Shown here in pieces: positions 45,728-57,031 of a stretch of 64,000 bases of DNA. A program made the translations under genes and the position numbers. Source of the DNA: Ailurus styani (lineage: Eukaryota; Chordata; Mammalia; Carnivora; Ailuridae). The stretch covers positions 2,650,026-2,714,025 of the forward strand of contig LNAC01000137.1 of NCBI GenBank assembly GCA_002007465.1, read 5' to 3'. The notes under the pieces are model-generated. The model saw only the letters and a list, made by a program, of their open reading frames with translations. It ran no database searches and was not told the DNA's origin. The stretch's first letter is position 1. Each line of letters begins with the position of its first letter.

Positions 45728-46170
45728 AGCTGGTATATTAGTTCTTTCTTCCTTTGTAACAAATTACCCAATATTTGGTGGCTTGAAACCCTGATAGATG
45801 TGACTTATCTCTCACAGTCTCTGTGGATTAGGAATTCAGGATCAGCTTAGTTGTTTCTGCTCAGGATCTCTCATGAACTTACAGCCAAAATATTTGCCAG
45901 AATTGCAGTCATCTGAAGGCTTGAGTGGGGCAGGAGGATGCATTTCTAAGGTGTCTCATTCATATGCCGGGGAAGTTGGTTCTTCTCCACATGGGCATCT
46001 CTATGGCACTGCTTGAGGGTCCTCACAATGTGGTATCTGGCTTTCCCCAGAGCAACTGATCCAAGAGGCCAAATCAGGAACTGGAATGCCTTTTATGACC
46101 TAGGCTCAGAAACCAAACACCATCATCTCTGCCGTATTCTATTTGTCTCACTGCCCTGATTCAACATGGG
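45728..46170. repeat. Ancient interspersed repeat (MER/MLT class)
   Basis: 'tatattagttctttcttcctttgtaacaaatta', 'ggtggcttgaaaccc' and 'ctctcacagtctctgtggattaggaattcagg' match a widespread LTR-like or MER repeat that I cannot name with certainty. It has no coding content. Confidence 0.55.
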
Positions 46171-46849
46171 AGCAGACTACACAGGCTTAGGTAGGAAGAG
46201 GTGGGATCCTTGTAGACTGTCTTGAAGACTGGCGAAGACATCGGGGGAGGAATACATGTAACCACCGGCAAAGTGCTGTGATGTAGATAGACCACAGGGA
46301 GCTTCTTGTGGTGGCACAGTCTTGTTAGGAAAGGAGGAGGCAAAGCTTGAGCTTTGTCTTGAAGGAAAAGAACTTTGGCTTGGTATGTCAGGAAAGAGAG
46401 CATCTGAGGCAGAAGAAGCTTCAGGAGGAAAGACTCAGAAGCCAGAATAAGATTAGAATACTCTGGAAGTTTGAAGCACCTCTTTTGGTTTGCAGCAGAG
46501 ATTCTGGTAGGGCAGGAACATGAATGTGGTGATGATGTCAGTACTGACCTAACTACGTCACAATGACGTGGTGGTAGTCATGACAGACTGTGACAGTTGC
46601 ACTTGCATGCACAAATGGAAGAGAATTATGTCACATTCCTTAAGGGTTTACTCTCTGAAATACCTTTGTGGTACTTAGGATGCCCATGAATGCATCCATC
46701 CATCCATTTGTCCATTTGTCCGTCTGTCTACCCATCCATCCACTCATCCATCCGATTAATCAATATTGATTAATTACATCTGGACGATGCATTAACAGCC
46801 TCTTAAGAAGATGACCAGCACACTTCCTGTTTTGCAGACACAGACACAC
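46171..46849. other. No gene seen; CCAT microsatellite
   Basis: Unique sequence with an imperfect (CATC)n repeat at about 46,690-46,756. No coding region is supported. Confidence 0.6.
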
Positions 46850-47280
46850 AATTTTGGTGTATTCCTCTTTACTTTTTCTTCATAGCACTAGTCACTACTT
46901 GGCATTATATTGTATTTTATATGTATTGCTTGTGTTCATCTCTAGAATATAAGCCTCAAGAATATAGACTTCAGGGCACCTGGATGGCTCAGTGGGTTAA
47001 AGCCTCTGCCTTCAGCTCAGGTCATGATCTCAGGGTCCTGGGATCAAGTCCCACATCAGGCTCCCTGCTCGGCGGGGAGCCTGCTTCCTCCTCTCTCTCT
47101 GCCTGCCCCTCTGCCTACTTGTGATCTCTCTCTCTCTGTGTCAAATAAATAAATAAAATCTTAAAAAAAAAGAATATAGACTTCAGAAACATTGCCTGTG
47201 TTTACATCATTATACCCCCAGTGCCTAGAATAATGCCTGGCACAGATTGGGGGCTTAATAAAGATATGGTTGAGTAAGAC
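46850..47280 (+). repeat. LINE L2 3' end split by a SINE
   Basis: 'tactttttcttcatagcactagtcactac' and 'ctagaatataagcc' lie before the SINE. 'ccccagtgcctagaataatgcctggcacag' lies after it. Joined, they are the L2 3' terminus in sense orientation. Confidence 0.93.
46974..47169 (+). mobile_element. Can-SINE, young, perfect TSD
   Basis: Head 'gggcacctggatggctcag', GTGGGTTAAAGCCTCTGCC diagnostic and AAATAAATAAAATC tail. A perfect TSD of about 16 bases (aagaatatagacttca) lies at 46,958-46,973 and from 47,170. It inserted in the L2 3' end. Confidence 0.97.
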
Positions 47281-47289
47281 TGATGTGAG

Positions 47290-47500
47290 GTGATAGAAGT
47301 ATGCAGAAGATGATGTGGGAACTTGGGAGGAAATATCTAGGTCTTCCTGAGGTGGGGAAAAGAGGTGCTTAGAGAAGGCTTTGCAGAGTCCTTGCTGTAT
47401 AAACCGAGCTTGCCAGGGGATGAGCTGAGCATTCAGGACAAGAGATCTTGTAAGCAAAGGAACGGACACATATGAGAGCATGGCCACTGTTCTAGATGAT
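47290..47500 (-). repeat. L2-like antisense sequence
   Basis: 'gaggtggggaaaagaggtgcttagagaaggctttgc' and 'attcaggacaagagatcttgtaagcaaagg' resemble the antisense L2 interior. The call is tentative. Confidence 0.4.
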
Positions 47501-48429
47501 GCTTGTCTCTCTATGGAGTTTGTGAAGCTAAAAGTATAATTATGAGATAAGAAAAGCATTTGCCAGCAGTTGCTTTTATGTAATAATTCATTTAAAAAAA
47601 CTACATCAAAGGAAGCATCCCTTGCAGATATTTCTGAACTTAAAACCTCGCTAGTTGATAAACGTTCTTATGCTGTGGCTATATATGAAACATGAATACC
47701 AAAGTTGCATGTCCTTCCCATTATTGAGCTTTGTCCTCAGTTTGTATGCATTTATCTTTTAAATATATTTCCCTGCTGCAGTGGCAATACATCTTAGTTT
47801 TCCCTGTGGATGTGACGTGAGATGTGGTCTTTGGCATCTCTGTTGACTGGAAGGCGTCTTTATGTCACACAGGCATTAGGTAGAGCCATAGCTCGGGGTG
47901 TTGTACAGTGAAGGAGGTTGCAGGTCTGCAGTAAGGGAAGGTTGGATCCAATACTGTTTATACCACTGTGCTCTGGGATGGGCTTGAGGTGTATTTAGGT
48001 TATTATTTTTCCAGTCTTCTTTTTTAGAGCAGGAATGCCAGTTTTTCTTGTGACCCTTGATGTGTCCATTGTCCATGAACTTCAGGAAAAAAGATCGAAC
48101 CTTCATACATTTCCAGATAACTGCATTTTTGAGATTCTCCTTAGTGGAGGCCATGTTTAGATAATCTGAAAGTATTAACACTTTTTTAAAATTTAGTTTT
48201 ATTTTTTCCATGTAAGTATTAACACTTTTGAAAAACATTTTGAAAGAAGCAACTTGGCTCCAAGAATTTGCCCAGTGTCCCATTTTTTTTTCCCTTAGTA
48301 ACTCATTTTGATTTTTCTTTTAATCCACCTCTACTCACACTTAGTGTAAATGCTTAGTACCAAAGAATAAAGCTTCGTATATTAGAGGCAACTAATTTTG
48401 GTTCACTGAAAAACTGGAATTTAAATTTG
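47501..48429. other. No gene seen
   Basis: Unique AT-rich sequence. The minus-strand frame at 47,876-48,283 is lysine-rich and vaguely L1-like in composition ('MASTKENLKNA'), but no clear L1 block could be aligned. Confidence 0.4.
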
Positions 48430-48545
48430 ATCTTAAACTGGAATAAAAAGGTAATAGTAATTGTCTGTGGGCAGTGGGATTATGGGTATTTTGTCTTCCT
48501 TCTACTTTTCATTTCTCCCTAAAGTGTCAGTAATTTGTTTTTCGG
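48430..48545 (+). repeat. Old L1-type 3' end, sense
   Basis: 'ctgtgggcagtgggattatgggtattttgtcttccttctacttttc' is the recurrent old-L1 3' end motif. Confidence 0.55.
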
Positions 48546-49207
48546 GACCTACTGGTGTGCAATTCACCAAAGGTTCAAAAAGGAAGAGGACAAGGAATTC
48601 ATAGCCTCCCATGGGCACATGGGACCTGCAATCAAACAAATTTTACAAAGTTGAAAGTGGAAATTGCCTCAGAGAAGGCAGAGTGTTATGAGCTCAGCTC
48701 TTTATTTATGAGAGGACAACATAAACAACCAACCTGGATATATTTATAAGCATCCACAGGCATGTGTTTATTTTCCTGAAGTTTCTCTAACATATGGCCA
48801 TTGGGGAAATTATTTCTATTTATTGCACACATTGTGGCAAGTTTATCATCTTGCATAAATGTCATCCAATTCTGCTCACTCTCCATTCTGAGTTAATTTG
48901 TTTGCTTTGTAGCCAAAAGGTGGTTTGAGGAACTGTTGTTCTGCTCTCGTTTGGAAGAGAACAGAAGTGTCTAACTTGTGAGAACCCCTCATCCTCCTCC
49001 TTCCACCCATTAGACATGTTTCACACAAGAAGACTGAACTTCTCTCCAGAAGTTATCTCAGCTTAGAGGACTGAATTGGACAATCCAAAAAACCTCAAAA
49101 GCAAGATCTTCCTCTTCCTTGGGCAGGTCTTCAAAGAGCCAGGCCCTGCTTCCTTTCCACTATTTTAGACTGTGCTGGAACCCCTTTAGAATTCAAGAGC
49201 AAATGAG
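48546..49207. other. No gene seen
   Basis: Unique sequence; nothing recognised. Confidence 0.5.
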
Positions 49208-49219
49208 CTATCATTTATT

Positions 49220-49425
49220 TTTTTTTTGTAATTTTTAAGAGATTTTATTTGTTTACTTGACAAAGAGAAAGAGAGAGCACAAGCAGGGGGAGCGGCAGGC
49301 AGAGGGAGAGAGAGAAACAGGCTCCTCGCTGAGCAATAAATCCAATGTGGGCCTTGATCCCAGAACCCTAAATCATGACCTGAGCTGAAGGTAGACAACC
49401 AATGGACTGAGCTACCCAGGTGCCC
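49220..49425 (-). mobile_element. Can-SINE, older, antisense
   Basis: Tail 'agagattttatttgtttacttgac' at left and head 'gagctacccaggtgccc' at right. TSD-like 'ctatcatttatt' lies near 49,208 and at 49,431. Confidence 0.93.
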
Positions 49426-49606
49426 ATAAACTATCATTTATTGAGAGCCTAGCACATCCTAGTCATCTTATATATATTCACTTGAATTATCTCACATTAT
49501 CAGATGTGAGACCAAGAAGTCAAGTAGCCAAAATCACATAGGTAGAATTTGGACCCCAATCTGCCTGACTCCAGGAACCAGTTTTTTTCACATTGTGCTT
49601 TGCAGC

Positions 49607-49640
49607 TTCTCCTCCTCCTCTTCCTCCTCCTTCTTCTTTT
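49607..49640. repeat. TCC/TTC pyrimidine microsatellite
   Basis: (CTC)n and (TTC)n run directly before a SINE. Confidence 0.85.
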
Positions 49641-49838
49641 CTTAAAGCTTTATTTATTTATTTTAGAGAGAGGTAGAGTGCAGGCTGTGGGGAGGGGCAA
49701 AGGGAGAGGGAAAATCTTAAGCAGACTCTGCACTGAGCGTAGAGCCTGATACAGGGCTCCATCTCATGACCCTGAGATCACGACCTGAGCCAAAATGGAG
49801 AGTCGGACACTTAACTGACTGTGCCACCCAGGCATCCC
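49641..49838 (-). mobile_element. Can-SINE, older, antisense
   Basis: Tail 'aaagctttatttatttatttt' and head 'gtgccacccaggcatccc'. Interior CACTTAACTGACTG places it in the older caniform type. TSD is not clear. Confidence 0.93.
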
Positions 49839-50855
49839 TATGCTACTTCTAAATCAAGACCCCAATGAAAGAAAAAAAATTAATAAGCTCCCAAACGTAC
49901 AGACTTTAAAAATAGTCTTCATTTACTAGCTCTCTCAAGCCTTTCATTGTCCTGCCCCTCTTCTCTTATCTAGGAGGTTGGCTCAAGCTGGGAAGAAATA
50001 TTACAAAAAGGGAAATGCCCATCATAGCCACCCCCACTGTTGAAAGAAGGTGTTCCATCCTTTTCCTGCTCTAGAAACCGTGTAGTGATTGGCTGTTGAT
50101 GACCTGGCTTTATCTCTTGACCCATAGTTCAGCTCATTGGGTATTTCTCTGAGGGCTGCTCACCTCTCTGTGAGTGTCTTCTCTCCCCTGTGGATTGTCT
50201 TGCTTCCTCAGAGCGACTTACATTGTATAGCCTTGCTCTTTCAATTGAAACTCGATCCTTGCAAATGTCACAGCATAGACAAGCAAATGAGATTCTGAGA
50301 GTGTCAGTGAATTGCAGAGCTGTGAACTTTTGAGGTTTCATGGGGGAGTCATATTATTTCTGGAAAGAATATCTGCCAGGAGGGGGGTGGTCTCTAAATT
50401 TTTTCTGGAGAGGGTTTTAGTTTTAGCTTCCTCCAAATCTTAGGATGAGTGACAAGGGTAGGAAATGGAAGACAATAGTTATTAAAGTAAGATTGTTGAA
50501 GGGGGAGATTCTGGTGGATGGTGAGTCCTACTATGAGTCAGTAGTATGATAGGGCTGGTTAAAAGGTTCTGTCCTGGGCCATGTTAATAGAAATATGGTA
50601 TCTAGAATCAGAGATGTAATTTCCCCCCCATACTCAGGGATGCTGGGGAGACGCTCTGAGGGTACTGGATTGATTTCTGGAATTTCACTAGTTCAGTTCT
50701 GTTTTGTTTAAGGAATTCTAGAATCTTTCTGGGTCACTTTCCTGAGATTACAAAGCAGGAGTTGTCAGAGGTATCTGACGTCTAATCATACCCTAGATAT
50801 AACTGAATAGGACCAAGTGGATATTAAGTTTCAGTTTAAACTCTTAACAAATCAG
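49839..50855. other. No gene seen
   Basis: Unique sequence. The minus-strand frame at 50,129-50,341 has no known domain. Confidence 0.5.
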
Positions 50856-51043
50856 GAGGGTCTGGGTGGCTCAGTCGGTTGAGTGTTTGATTCTTGATTA
50901 TGGCTCAGGTCATGATCTCATGATCATGAGATCGAGCCTAGCATCTGGCTCCACACTCAGCGGGGAGTCTGCTTGAGATTCTCTCTCTCCCTCTCTTTCT
51001 GCCCCTCCCTACTCGAATAAATTAATTAATTAAAAAAATAAAT
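50856..51043 (+). mobile_element. Can-SINE, older
   Basis: CAGTCGGTTGAGTGTTTGATTCTTG is the older caniform SINE type. TSD-like 'taacaaatcag' lies at 50,845-50,855 and again near 51,047. Confidence 0.94.
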
Positions 51044-51059
51044 TCCTAACAAATCAGAT

Positions 51060-52250
51060 AAAAGCAGCAAAGAAATATTAATACTCAAGTCATTATTAAA
51101 CATCTATGGTTTCTGTATGCTCGCTTTTGGAAACCATTTTTATTATGCTTAAACTATATGAAAATAAACTCAAAAGCAAAATACATTATTACTTCATTCA
51201 ACATTCAGTCGATCCTTCCTGGGTGAATAGTGCTGGGCAAAATACTCACAGGAAATACAATAAGCATAGCACATTTCTTTCCTTCCTTTATTCTCCCAGG
51301 TTTTGATTCCTCTGTTACAAAGCTGTTTATATTCCATTTGGAGAAATCAGTAATACTGACTAAAAGGGCAAATAAAATTAAGAGCAAGAGGAAGATCCCT
51401 TCTAGTAGCAAAAAAGTAAGGCCGGGCTATCTGGAAGGAGCTATTATGGAAGCTCTCTCCCTGGAACCAAGAAGGAAGTGGAAGAGACTCTGAGCTGATG
51501 CATTAGATACCAGGAGGTCCTGGCCTGAACACTGAAGTTTACTGAGAACTCTTCATACCCTTGTTTATGCCCTAACTGTCCTTACTTTACAAACATTTCT
51601 AACTAACTCCAGTTCTAGCATCCTTGGAATGTCAGCAAATCAGAGGCAATGAATGAAATGGGCCAAGAAGCTACCACTGACACAGGCTACCTTTTTGAAT
51701 ACGGTAGGCAATAAATAAGTATAGGCAGACACCCTGACAGTAATAGGGCTTGACATTAATAGCTAGGCAACAGATGTGACAGAAAGCTATAAAAAATCTG
51801 TGCCTGGGGTAGGTTTAAATAGCCCCGCTGAGCCCAGTGACCCTGACGACTTCATTGCATTAAGGTGCATTATAGTAATTGATGTGTTTCTTCTGAGTCT
51901 GATAGCCTGTGTTCATAAAGATGACCCTGAGGCCCATAAGAAAAATTAAATTATGCTCAGTAGATGCTGTTTAAGAAGGTAATATGGGAGTGTTGCCTTT
52001 TTTCTTAAACCATTTTAGAAAGACATCCAATTATCTAAAGCAGTGACATCGTCATAGAAGAAATATCTTTTGAAAAGAAAGGAGAAATAAGGGGAAAAGG
52101 AATTCCTGATTTAAAAAGAGTTTGAAAACTATTTGGCAAAACAAAAGTTTAGAGATCGCTACTTGGTTTTCTAGAAAGCGTGGTTGGCCCCAAGGACTGG
52201 TTCTTTAGGGGAATTCTCTAGATTCTTAACAATAATATATGCTATAGAAC
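51060..52250. other. No gene seen; possible conserved block
   Basis: Unique sequence. The stretch at about 51,840-51,970 is AT-rich, lacks repeat features, and could be a conserved non-coding element. Open frames at 51,205-51,493 are antiparallel and unsupported. Confidence 0.45.
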
Positions 52251-52328
52251 TGAGCTGTCCAAAATGGTAGACATATGACTACCAAAGAGTCACATGTGAC
52301 TATTTAAACTTAAGAATTAAGTACCTTA

Positions 52329-52886
52329 GGGGCACCTGTATGGCCTAGTTGCTTAAGCGTCAGACTCTTGATTTTGGCTCAAGTCATGATTTCACAGTCG
52401 TGAGATCGAGCCCCGCATCGGGCTCCATGCTTGGTGTGGCGCCTGTTTAAGATTCTTTCTCTCACAAGTGAAATAAATCAGTCAGAGAAAGACAATTATC
52501 ATATGGTTTCACTCATATGTGGAATATAAGAAATAGTGCAGAGGATCATAGGGGAAGGGAAGGAAAACTGAATGGGAAGAAATCAGAGAGGGAGACAAAC
52601 CATGAGAGACTCTGTACTCTGGGAAACAAACTGAGGGTTGAAGAAGGGGAGGTAGGTGGGGGATGGGGTAACTGGGTGATGGGCATTAAGGAGGGCACGT
52701 GATGTGATGAGCACTGGGTGTTATACGCAACTGATGAATCATTGAACACTACATCTGAAACTAATGAGGTACTATATATTGGCTAATTGAATTTAAAACA
52801 AAAAAAGATTCTTTCCCTCTTCCTCTGCCCTTACCCTCTTGGGCACACTCTGTCTCTCTCTAAAATTGAAAAATAAAATAAAAAAG
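52329..52886 (+). mobile_element. Can-SINE (older) carrying an L1 insertion
   Basis: Head 'ggggcacctgtatggcctag', TTGCTTAAGCGTCAGACTCTTG and an A-rich tail ending at 52,886. The 15-base TSD (gaattaagtacctta / gaattaagtgcctta, one mismatch) lies at 52,314-52,328 and 52,887-52,901. The body is split at 52,464-52,804 by an L1. Confidence 0.95.
52464..52804 (+). mobile_element. Young carnivore L1 3' end inside a SINE
   Basis: 5'-truncated L1 with 'gaaataaatcagtcagagaaagacaattatcatatgg', 'ccatgagagactctgtactctggg' and 'gagcactgggtgttatacgcaactgatgaatcattg', ending in an A run. TSD aagattctttctctc / aagattctttccctc (one mismatch) lies at 52,449-52,463 and 52,805-52,819. Confidence 0.95.
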
Positions 52887-52973
52887 GAATTAAGTGCCTT
52901 AGTTGTGCCCGACACATTTCAAATGTCCACTAGTTATCTGTGGCTTATATAGCAACCATATTGGACTACACAG

Positions 52974-54159
52974 ATATCAAGTATTTCCATCACTACAGAA
53001 GATTAGTTTGGACAGCACCACCATGGGAAGTCAGGAGGAAGGAAGGCTTCTTGTGGGGATTAAAGCAATCATATAGATACCTTTCAGTATTAGTCTCTTA
53101 GCTGGCTTATGGTGTTTGAGTATTTGAATTGACTTCATGGTGGAATTCCAGTTGGTTTGGTTCTGTTAGGATCATAATCAGAAAAATGCTATATCTGAAA
53201 TGATTTCATGAGTGTAATGTTTCTGAATACTTTAGGGGTGGCCAGAGAGTTCTTTGAAAATATAATGCTTCTGAGAGCCTTTTCCAAATGTACAGAAGTT
53301 TCTGGAAAAATCACAGAAGTCACAAGACTCTTGTTTAATTCCATGCTAACTAACTGGTATACATACCTTCATTTTTTCAGAGTTCATGCTGCAAGATACG
53401 TATTAGAAGCAGTAGGAGAAAAGTATCAACCAGGTCTTCCAAACAGATTTTAGAGAGCAAAAAAGTTTCTTCTTCACAAATATGTTCAACTGAAACACTA
53501 TTGTGTTTTAAATTATTGTGGAGGAAATGTTCACCAGCTCACCAGTGGTCAGATTTGTGAATGATAGTCATATTAAGAAGACATCTCTTAGAAAAAGTGG
53601 AAGACCAGCGGGAGACAGGGAAGATAAAGGTATTCAATTACTGTCCAAGGGGATTCCCCTTTAGCTGGCTGATAGTCTTCATGATATATGTGGATTTAAA
53701 ATGAAAAGAGGAGAAACTAAAGTCAGTTTAATAGCTTACTTATAATTTGAGCAGGGGACAAAATGACTTTTTCAATCTCATCGAACTCAAATCGATGGCC
53801 TAATTTATTTTTCCCCCAAGGGCAGCTGATGCTGTGTGGGAGGTGGGGGTCATGAGAATGTCGTAATGGTCCATGTGTGTCTCTAGCAACCTAGGTATTT
53901 TATATCCATGAGTAATGAAAACACACCGGTCTGTTGAACGTGTTGAACTTGTTAGGGTGCATGTAGGAAACAGATTTGCTCTTTCTTCTACCCTTCCCTT
54001 TTAATCCTTTAGCTTTTTTAGCCACTCTCAGATAAGGAAATAGTCTTTTTTCCCATGTATTAAAAAAGTTGGTCTAATTTTTTACCATCAAAATCCAATT
54101 TAAAAAATATTGTCAAAAATCTAATATAAAACACCTAATTTAAAACTTCTTCCCATTCT
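52974..54159. other. No gene seen
   Basis: Unique sequence. The plus-strand frame at 53,208-53,453 shows no recognisable domain. Confidence 0.5.
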
Positions 54160-54380
54160 CAGGGAGGCCTGGGGTTGGTTGAACCCCAGTTGGTTGAATG
54201 TCTGGCTCTTGATTTCAGCTCAGGTCATGATCTCGGGGTTCTGGGATGGAGCCCCATATGGGGCTCCCCACTCATCAGGGAGTCTGTTTGTCTCCCTCTC
54301 CCGTTGTCCCTAACCCCACTCGTGAACTCTCTTCCTCTCGAGTAAATAAATCAGTCTTAAAACAAAGTAAAACAAACAAA
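54160..54380 (+). mobile_element. Can-SINE, diverged
   Basis: Body 'ggttgaatgtctggctcttgatttcagctcaggtcatgatctcgggg' and tail 'gagtaaataaatcagtc' are clear. The head is altered ('gaggcctggggttggttgaacccc'). Confidence 0.9.
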
Positions 54381-54750
54381 TCTTCTCCCTCTTCCCTGAT
54401 AGGCTGCCTTGGTCTGGGGAGGAGAGATGTGTAATGGGTCTCATCTCTACTTCTTGCTCCCTTCATCTTCCCCTTGGCTGCTGTAGTGAAGGGAATCAGG
54501 GATGGGGGAGAGAAAGGTCACAGATCAGGGATGAGGAATGATCTCCCCTGGTACCTGGTAGTTTGATCCAGGACCTTCTGGGTTGGCAGAGGCACAATTG
54601 CTAGCTCATCATGAGATCCTTTGGGGGCTTCTCTGGGGCTCCTGTGGCTGAGGATTCTCATTTTTCCAAGTGAGGGAAGAGCTTCAGACCCATCTCCATG
54701 GGAAGGGGTGGGGTGTGTCAGAATACATAGCACTCTGATAACTTTCCAAA
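54381..54750. other. No gene seen
   Basis: Unique sequence between two SINEs. The open frames at 54,518-54,769 (minus) and 54,621-54,938 (plus) have no recognised domain, and the latter runs into the next SINE. Confidence 0.5.
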
Positions 54751-54763
54751 GAAAACATCTTGG

Positions 54764-54975
54764 GGGCACCTGGGTGGCTCAGTGGGTTAAGCCTCTGCCT
54801 TCAGCTCATGATCTTAGGGTCCTGGGATCAAGCCCCACATCGGGGTCTCTGCTCAGCAGGGAGCCTGCTTCCCTGCTTCCCCCTCTCTCTCTGCCTGCCT
54901 CTCTGCCTACTCGTCATCTCTCTCTCTGTGTCAAATAAATAAATAAAATCTTTAAAAAAAAAAAAAGAAAAGAAA
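54764..54975 (+). mobile_element. Can-SINE, young
   Basis: GGGGCACCTGGGTGGCTCAG head, GTGGGTTAAGCCTCTGCC diagnostic, and a long A-rich tail with GAAA repeats. Diverged TSD gaaaacatcttgg / gaaaatattttgg lies at about 54,751-54,763 and 54,976-54,988. Confidence 0.95.
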
Positions 54976-54988
54976 GAAAATATTTTGG

Positions 54989-55329
54989 CCACTCCCCACC
55001 TGGAGGTGAGCGGTGGCCTCAAGCTGGCAAAACTGGCAACTCAGTTTCTTGGTAGATCCTGCCAAGATGGTTCTTGGCATCTGTTGAATGGTTTTGCCTT
55101 GTGGTGCATCAACAAGTCTGAGACCAGAGAAGTAGCCTTTAACATCTTGTTCCAAAGCTTCTCAGCTCAGAACCCTGGTTCCTATATACTTGGTCACAAA
55201 CCCAGGAGTTCAAGGCATTTTAGTTTAATGTGGCCTCTGCCCATAAGGATTTAAGTCTCTGTTGGGAGAAAAGCCTGATAAACATAAGTTTAGTCTGTAT
55301 TACAGGTAATCCATGCTCATCTAGGTGTT
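54989..55329. other. No gene seen
   Basis: Unique sequence; nothing recognised. Confidence 0.5.
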
Positions 55330-55460
55330 TTCACAGCATTCATTTAATATGTGTTCATTGAGCCTGTGGGATTTTGGTGGTGGGGTGGTCAGGGAAGACT
55401 TCCTGGAGGTGGTGATCTCTTCTGAACTAGGTTTTGAAAGATGAACAGCATATGCCTATG
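55330..55460 (-). repeat. LINE L2 fragment, antisense
   Basis: 'gcattcatttaatatgtgttcattgagcc' and 'ggtggtcagggaagacttcctggaggtggtg' are antisense L2 blocks, joined by an internal deletion. Confidence 0.75.
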
Positions 55461-56984
55461 AACATGAGACCCATGTACGAAACCCGCTCTGAACTTCCTT
55501 AGGCTGCACTTCTTTGTGGGGCAGGGGATATGGAGGGCCAGGGGCCACCCAGAGCCTCTGCCTTCTCTTCTAGAGTGTAGAATCTGCATCATGCTCTGGG
55601 TATTCGGAACCTTGGAATTCCCTGTGGATGTCAGCCTCCATGGCCTGTGTGGGCCTCATTCAGTCCTCCCTGGGGCAGACTATGACACTGGTGTGTGCAC
55701 TTATAGGACCAAGGGATGGCAAAGAACTGGCTGTTTGTGGGGGCTGAGATGGAAGGATTTATATGTACAGCCCAGTGTTTCCATTTCTATGGGGTCTTGA
55801 GGGGTGTGGGATGGAGCTGGGTGTGAGCAAAGCAGGTCGGGCCAGCAGAGGACCAAGGGCCAGAGTGAGAATTCTGTATTTGAAACTGGCCTGCTAGGTC
55901 ATTATGAAGGAATCCATATCAAGGTAGGATAGAACATATTTTAGTAATTTGTCAGCTTGATTTATAACGTTGAAATACTTCCATTTGTGGCCTGTGGGCC
56001 TCCGTTTGCATTCTTGCCCCAGGTTCTGCAAATGTTAGGAGTGGGGCTGCAGGTAAGCACATTAACTGGGGTTATTGGATGGCTTCAGGTCCTGGGGGAT
56101 AGAAGCTAGCTCTAGATTAATTAGAAAAGAACCCTAATTAGGAATAGAGCCAAGAATCAGATGAATTTTTGGTGAAACCTGAAATTATCAGAAGCCTCCA
56201 TTCGGTGAGATTGGACCAGCTGCAAGCAGGGAGATGTGGGTCTCTGAGGGGGGCTGTGTCAGGGTGGGGCTGTCACAGATGCCTGCAGATGGTGCCTGGC
56301 ATGGGACATGGGAATGGTTCTGGCTGGCCACCTGACGACTGGCTCTGTTTGCAGGACCTGTCAGATTCAGCACGCAGAGCTCTGAAAAAGAAGGGGATGC
56401 AAGGAAAAAAAGGGAAGCAGGCGCCCAGGTTTGCTTTTTAGCCACGATTGTGCTGATCAAGTGACAGGCGTCCCAGTCCTCCTGTGGCTTGAAATGCCAC
56501 TGGGCTAGTGCTTCTGTCCCCCATGGGAATCTGTACACAGAGCTAGAGAAAGTGCAGAATGAGCAGAGTTAAAGTTGAGAGCCCAAGACTTAGAATTGGG
56601 GAAATGATGGTGCCTGAAAGTGACAGCTGGGGTGGTGGGAGTGGCAAGATGAGGAGTTTCAAGCTTTTAAACACCATGTTTATTATTTACATTGTTTTTT
56701 TATAATCCTAAATCCCCCCTTTTTGATAGCAATTACCAGCTGCTGTGAGATGGGCTTTTTTAATGGACTGCATTTATAAATTTGGGCACCTGGGTGCTAG
56801 TGGAGACTTTATTTCAACTTTACAGCAGCCTGAATTGCTAATAGTGTAAAAGGATGCTGGGCTTCCTCCTTTTAGCTCAGACACAGCTATTTCTAACCTT
56901 GTTGGGGGTGGGGGAGAGAGTCACGTCTGCACTCATTTGGATACCTACTCTGACTGCATGGCTTCAGAGGTCTGCTTTCTCCAG
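55461..56984. other. No gene seen; possible conserved block
   Basis: Unique sequence. About 56,650-56,840 is AT-rich, low in repeat signal and could be a conserved non-coding element. Overlapping frames at 56,169-56,538 have no recognised domain. Confidence 0.45.
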
Positions 56985-57031
56985 CTGTGTGTGTGCGTGC
57001 GCACGCGTGGGTGCACGCACACGCATGCATG
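56985..57031. repeat. Alternating purine-pyrimidine palindrome (Z-DNA-prone)
   Basis: A GTGTGTGCGTGCGCACGCGTG-type alternating tract. A perfect 10-base inverted repeat, GTGTGCGTGC (56,991-57,000) with GCACGCACAC (57,013-57,022), is separated by 12 bases. Confidence 0.85.

Larger units (their letters stand above)
52251..52973. repeat. Palindromic DNA transposon split by a SINE-L1 nest
   Basis: The left part (to 52,328) starts 'ctgagctgtccaaaatgg' and has 'cacatgtgactatttaaa'. The right part (from 52,887) has 'acatttcaaatgtccactagttatctgtggc' and ends 'ccatattggactacacag'. It is the same family as 23,901-24,051. Confidence 0.75.

Noticed and set aside
47876..48283. 135-codon minus-strand frame with lysine-rich L1-like composition
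   Set aside because: I could not align any specific L1 ORF1 or ORF2 block. It may be an L1 remnant but is not supported well enough to name.
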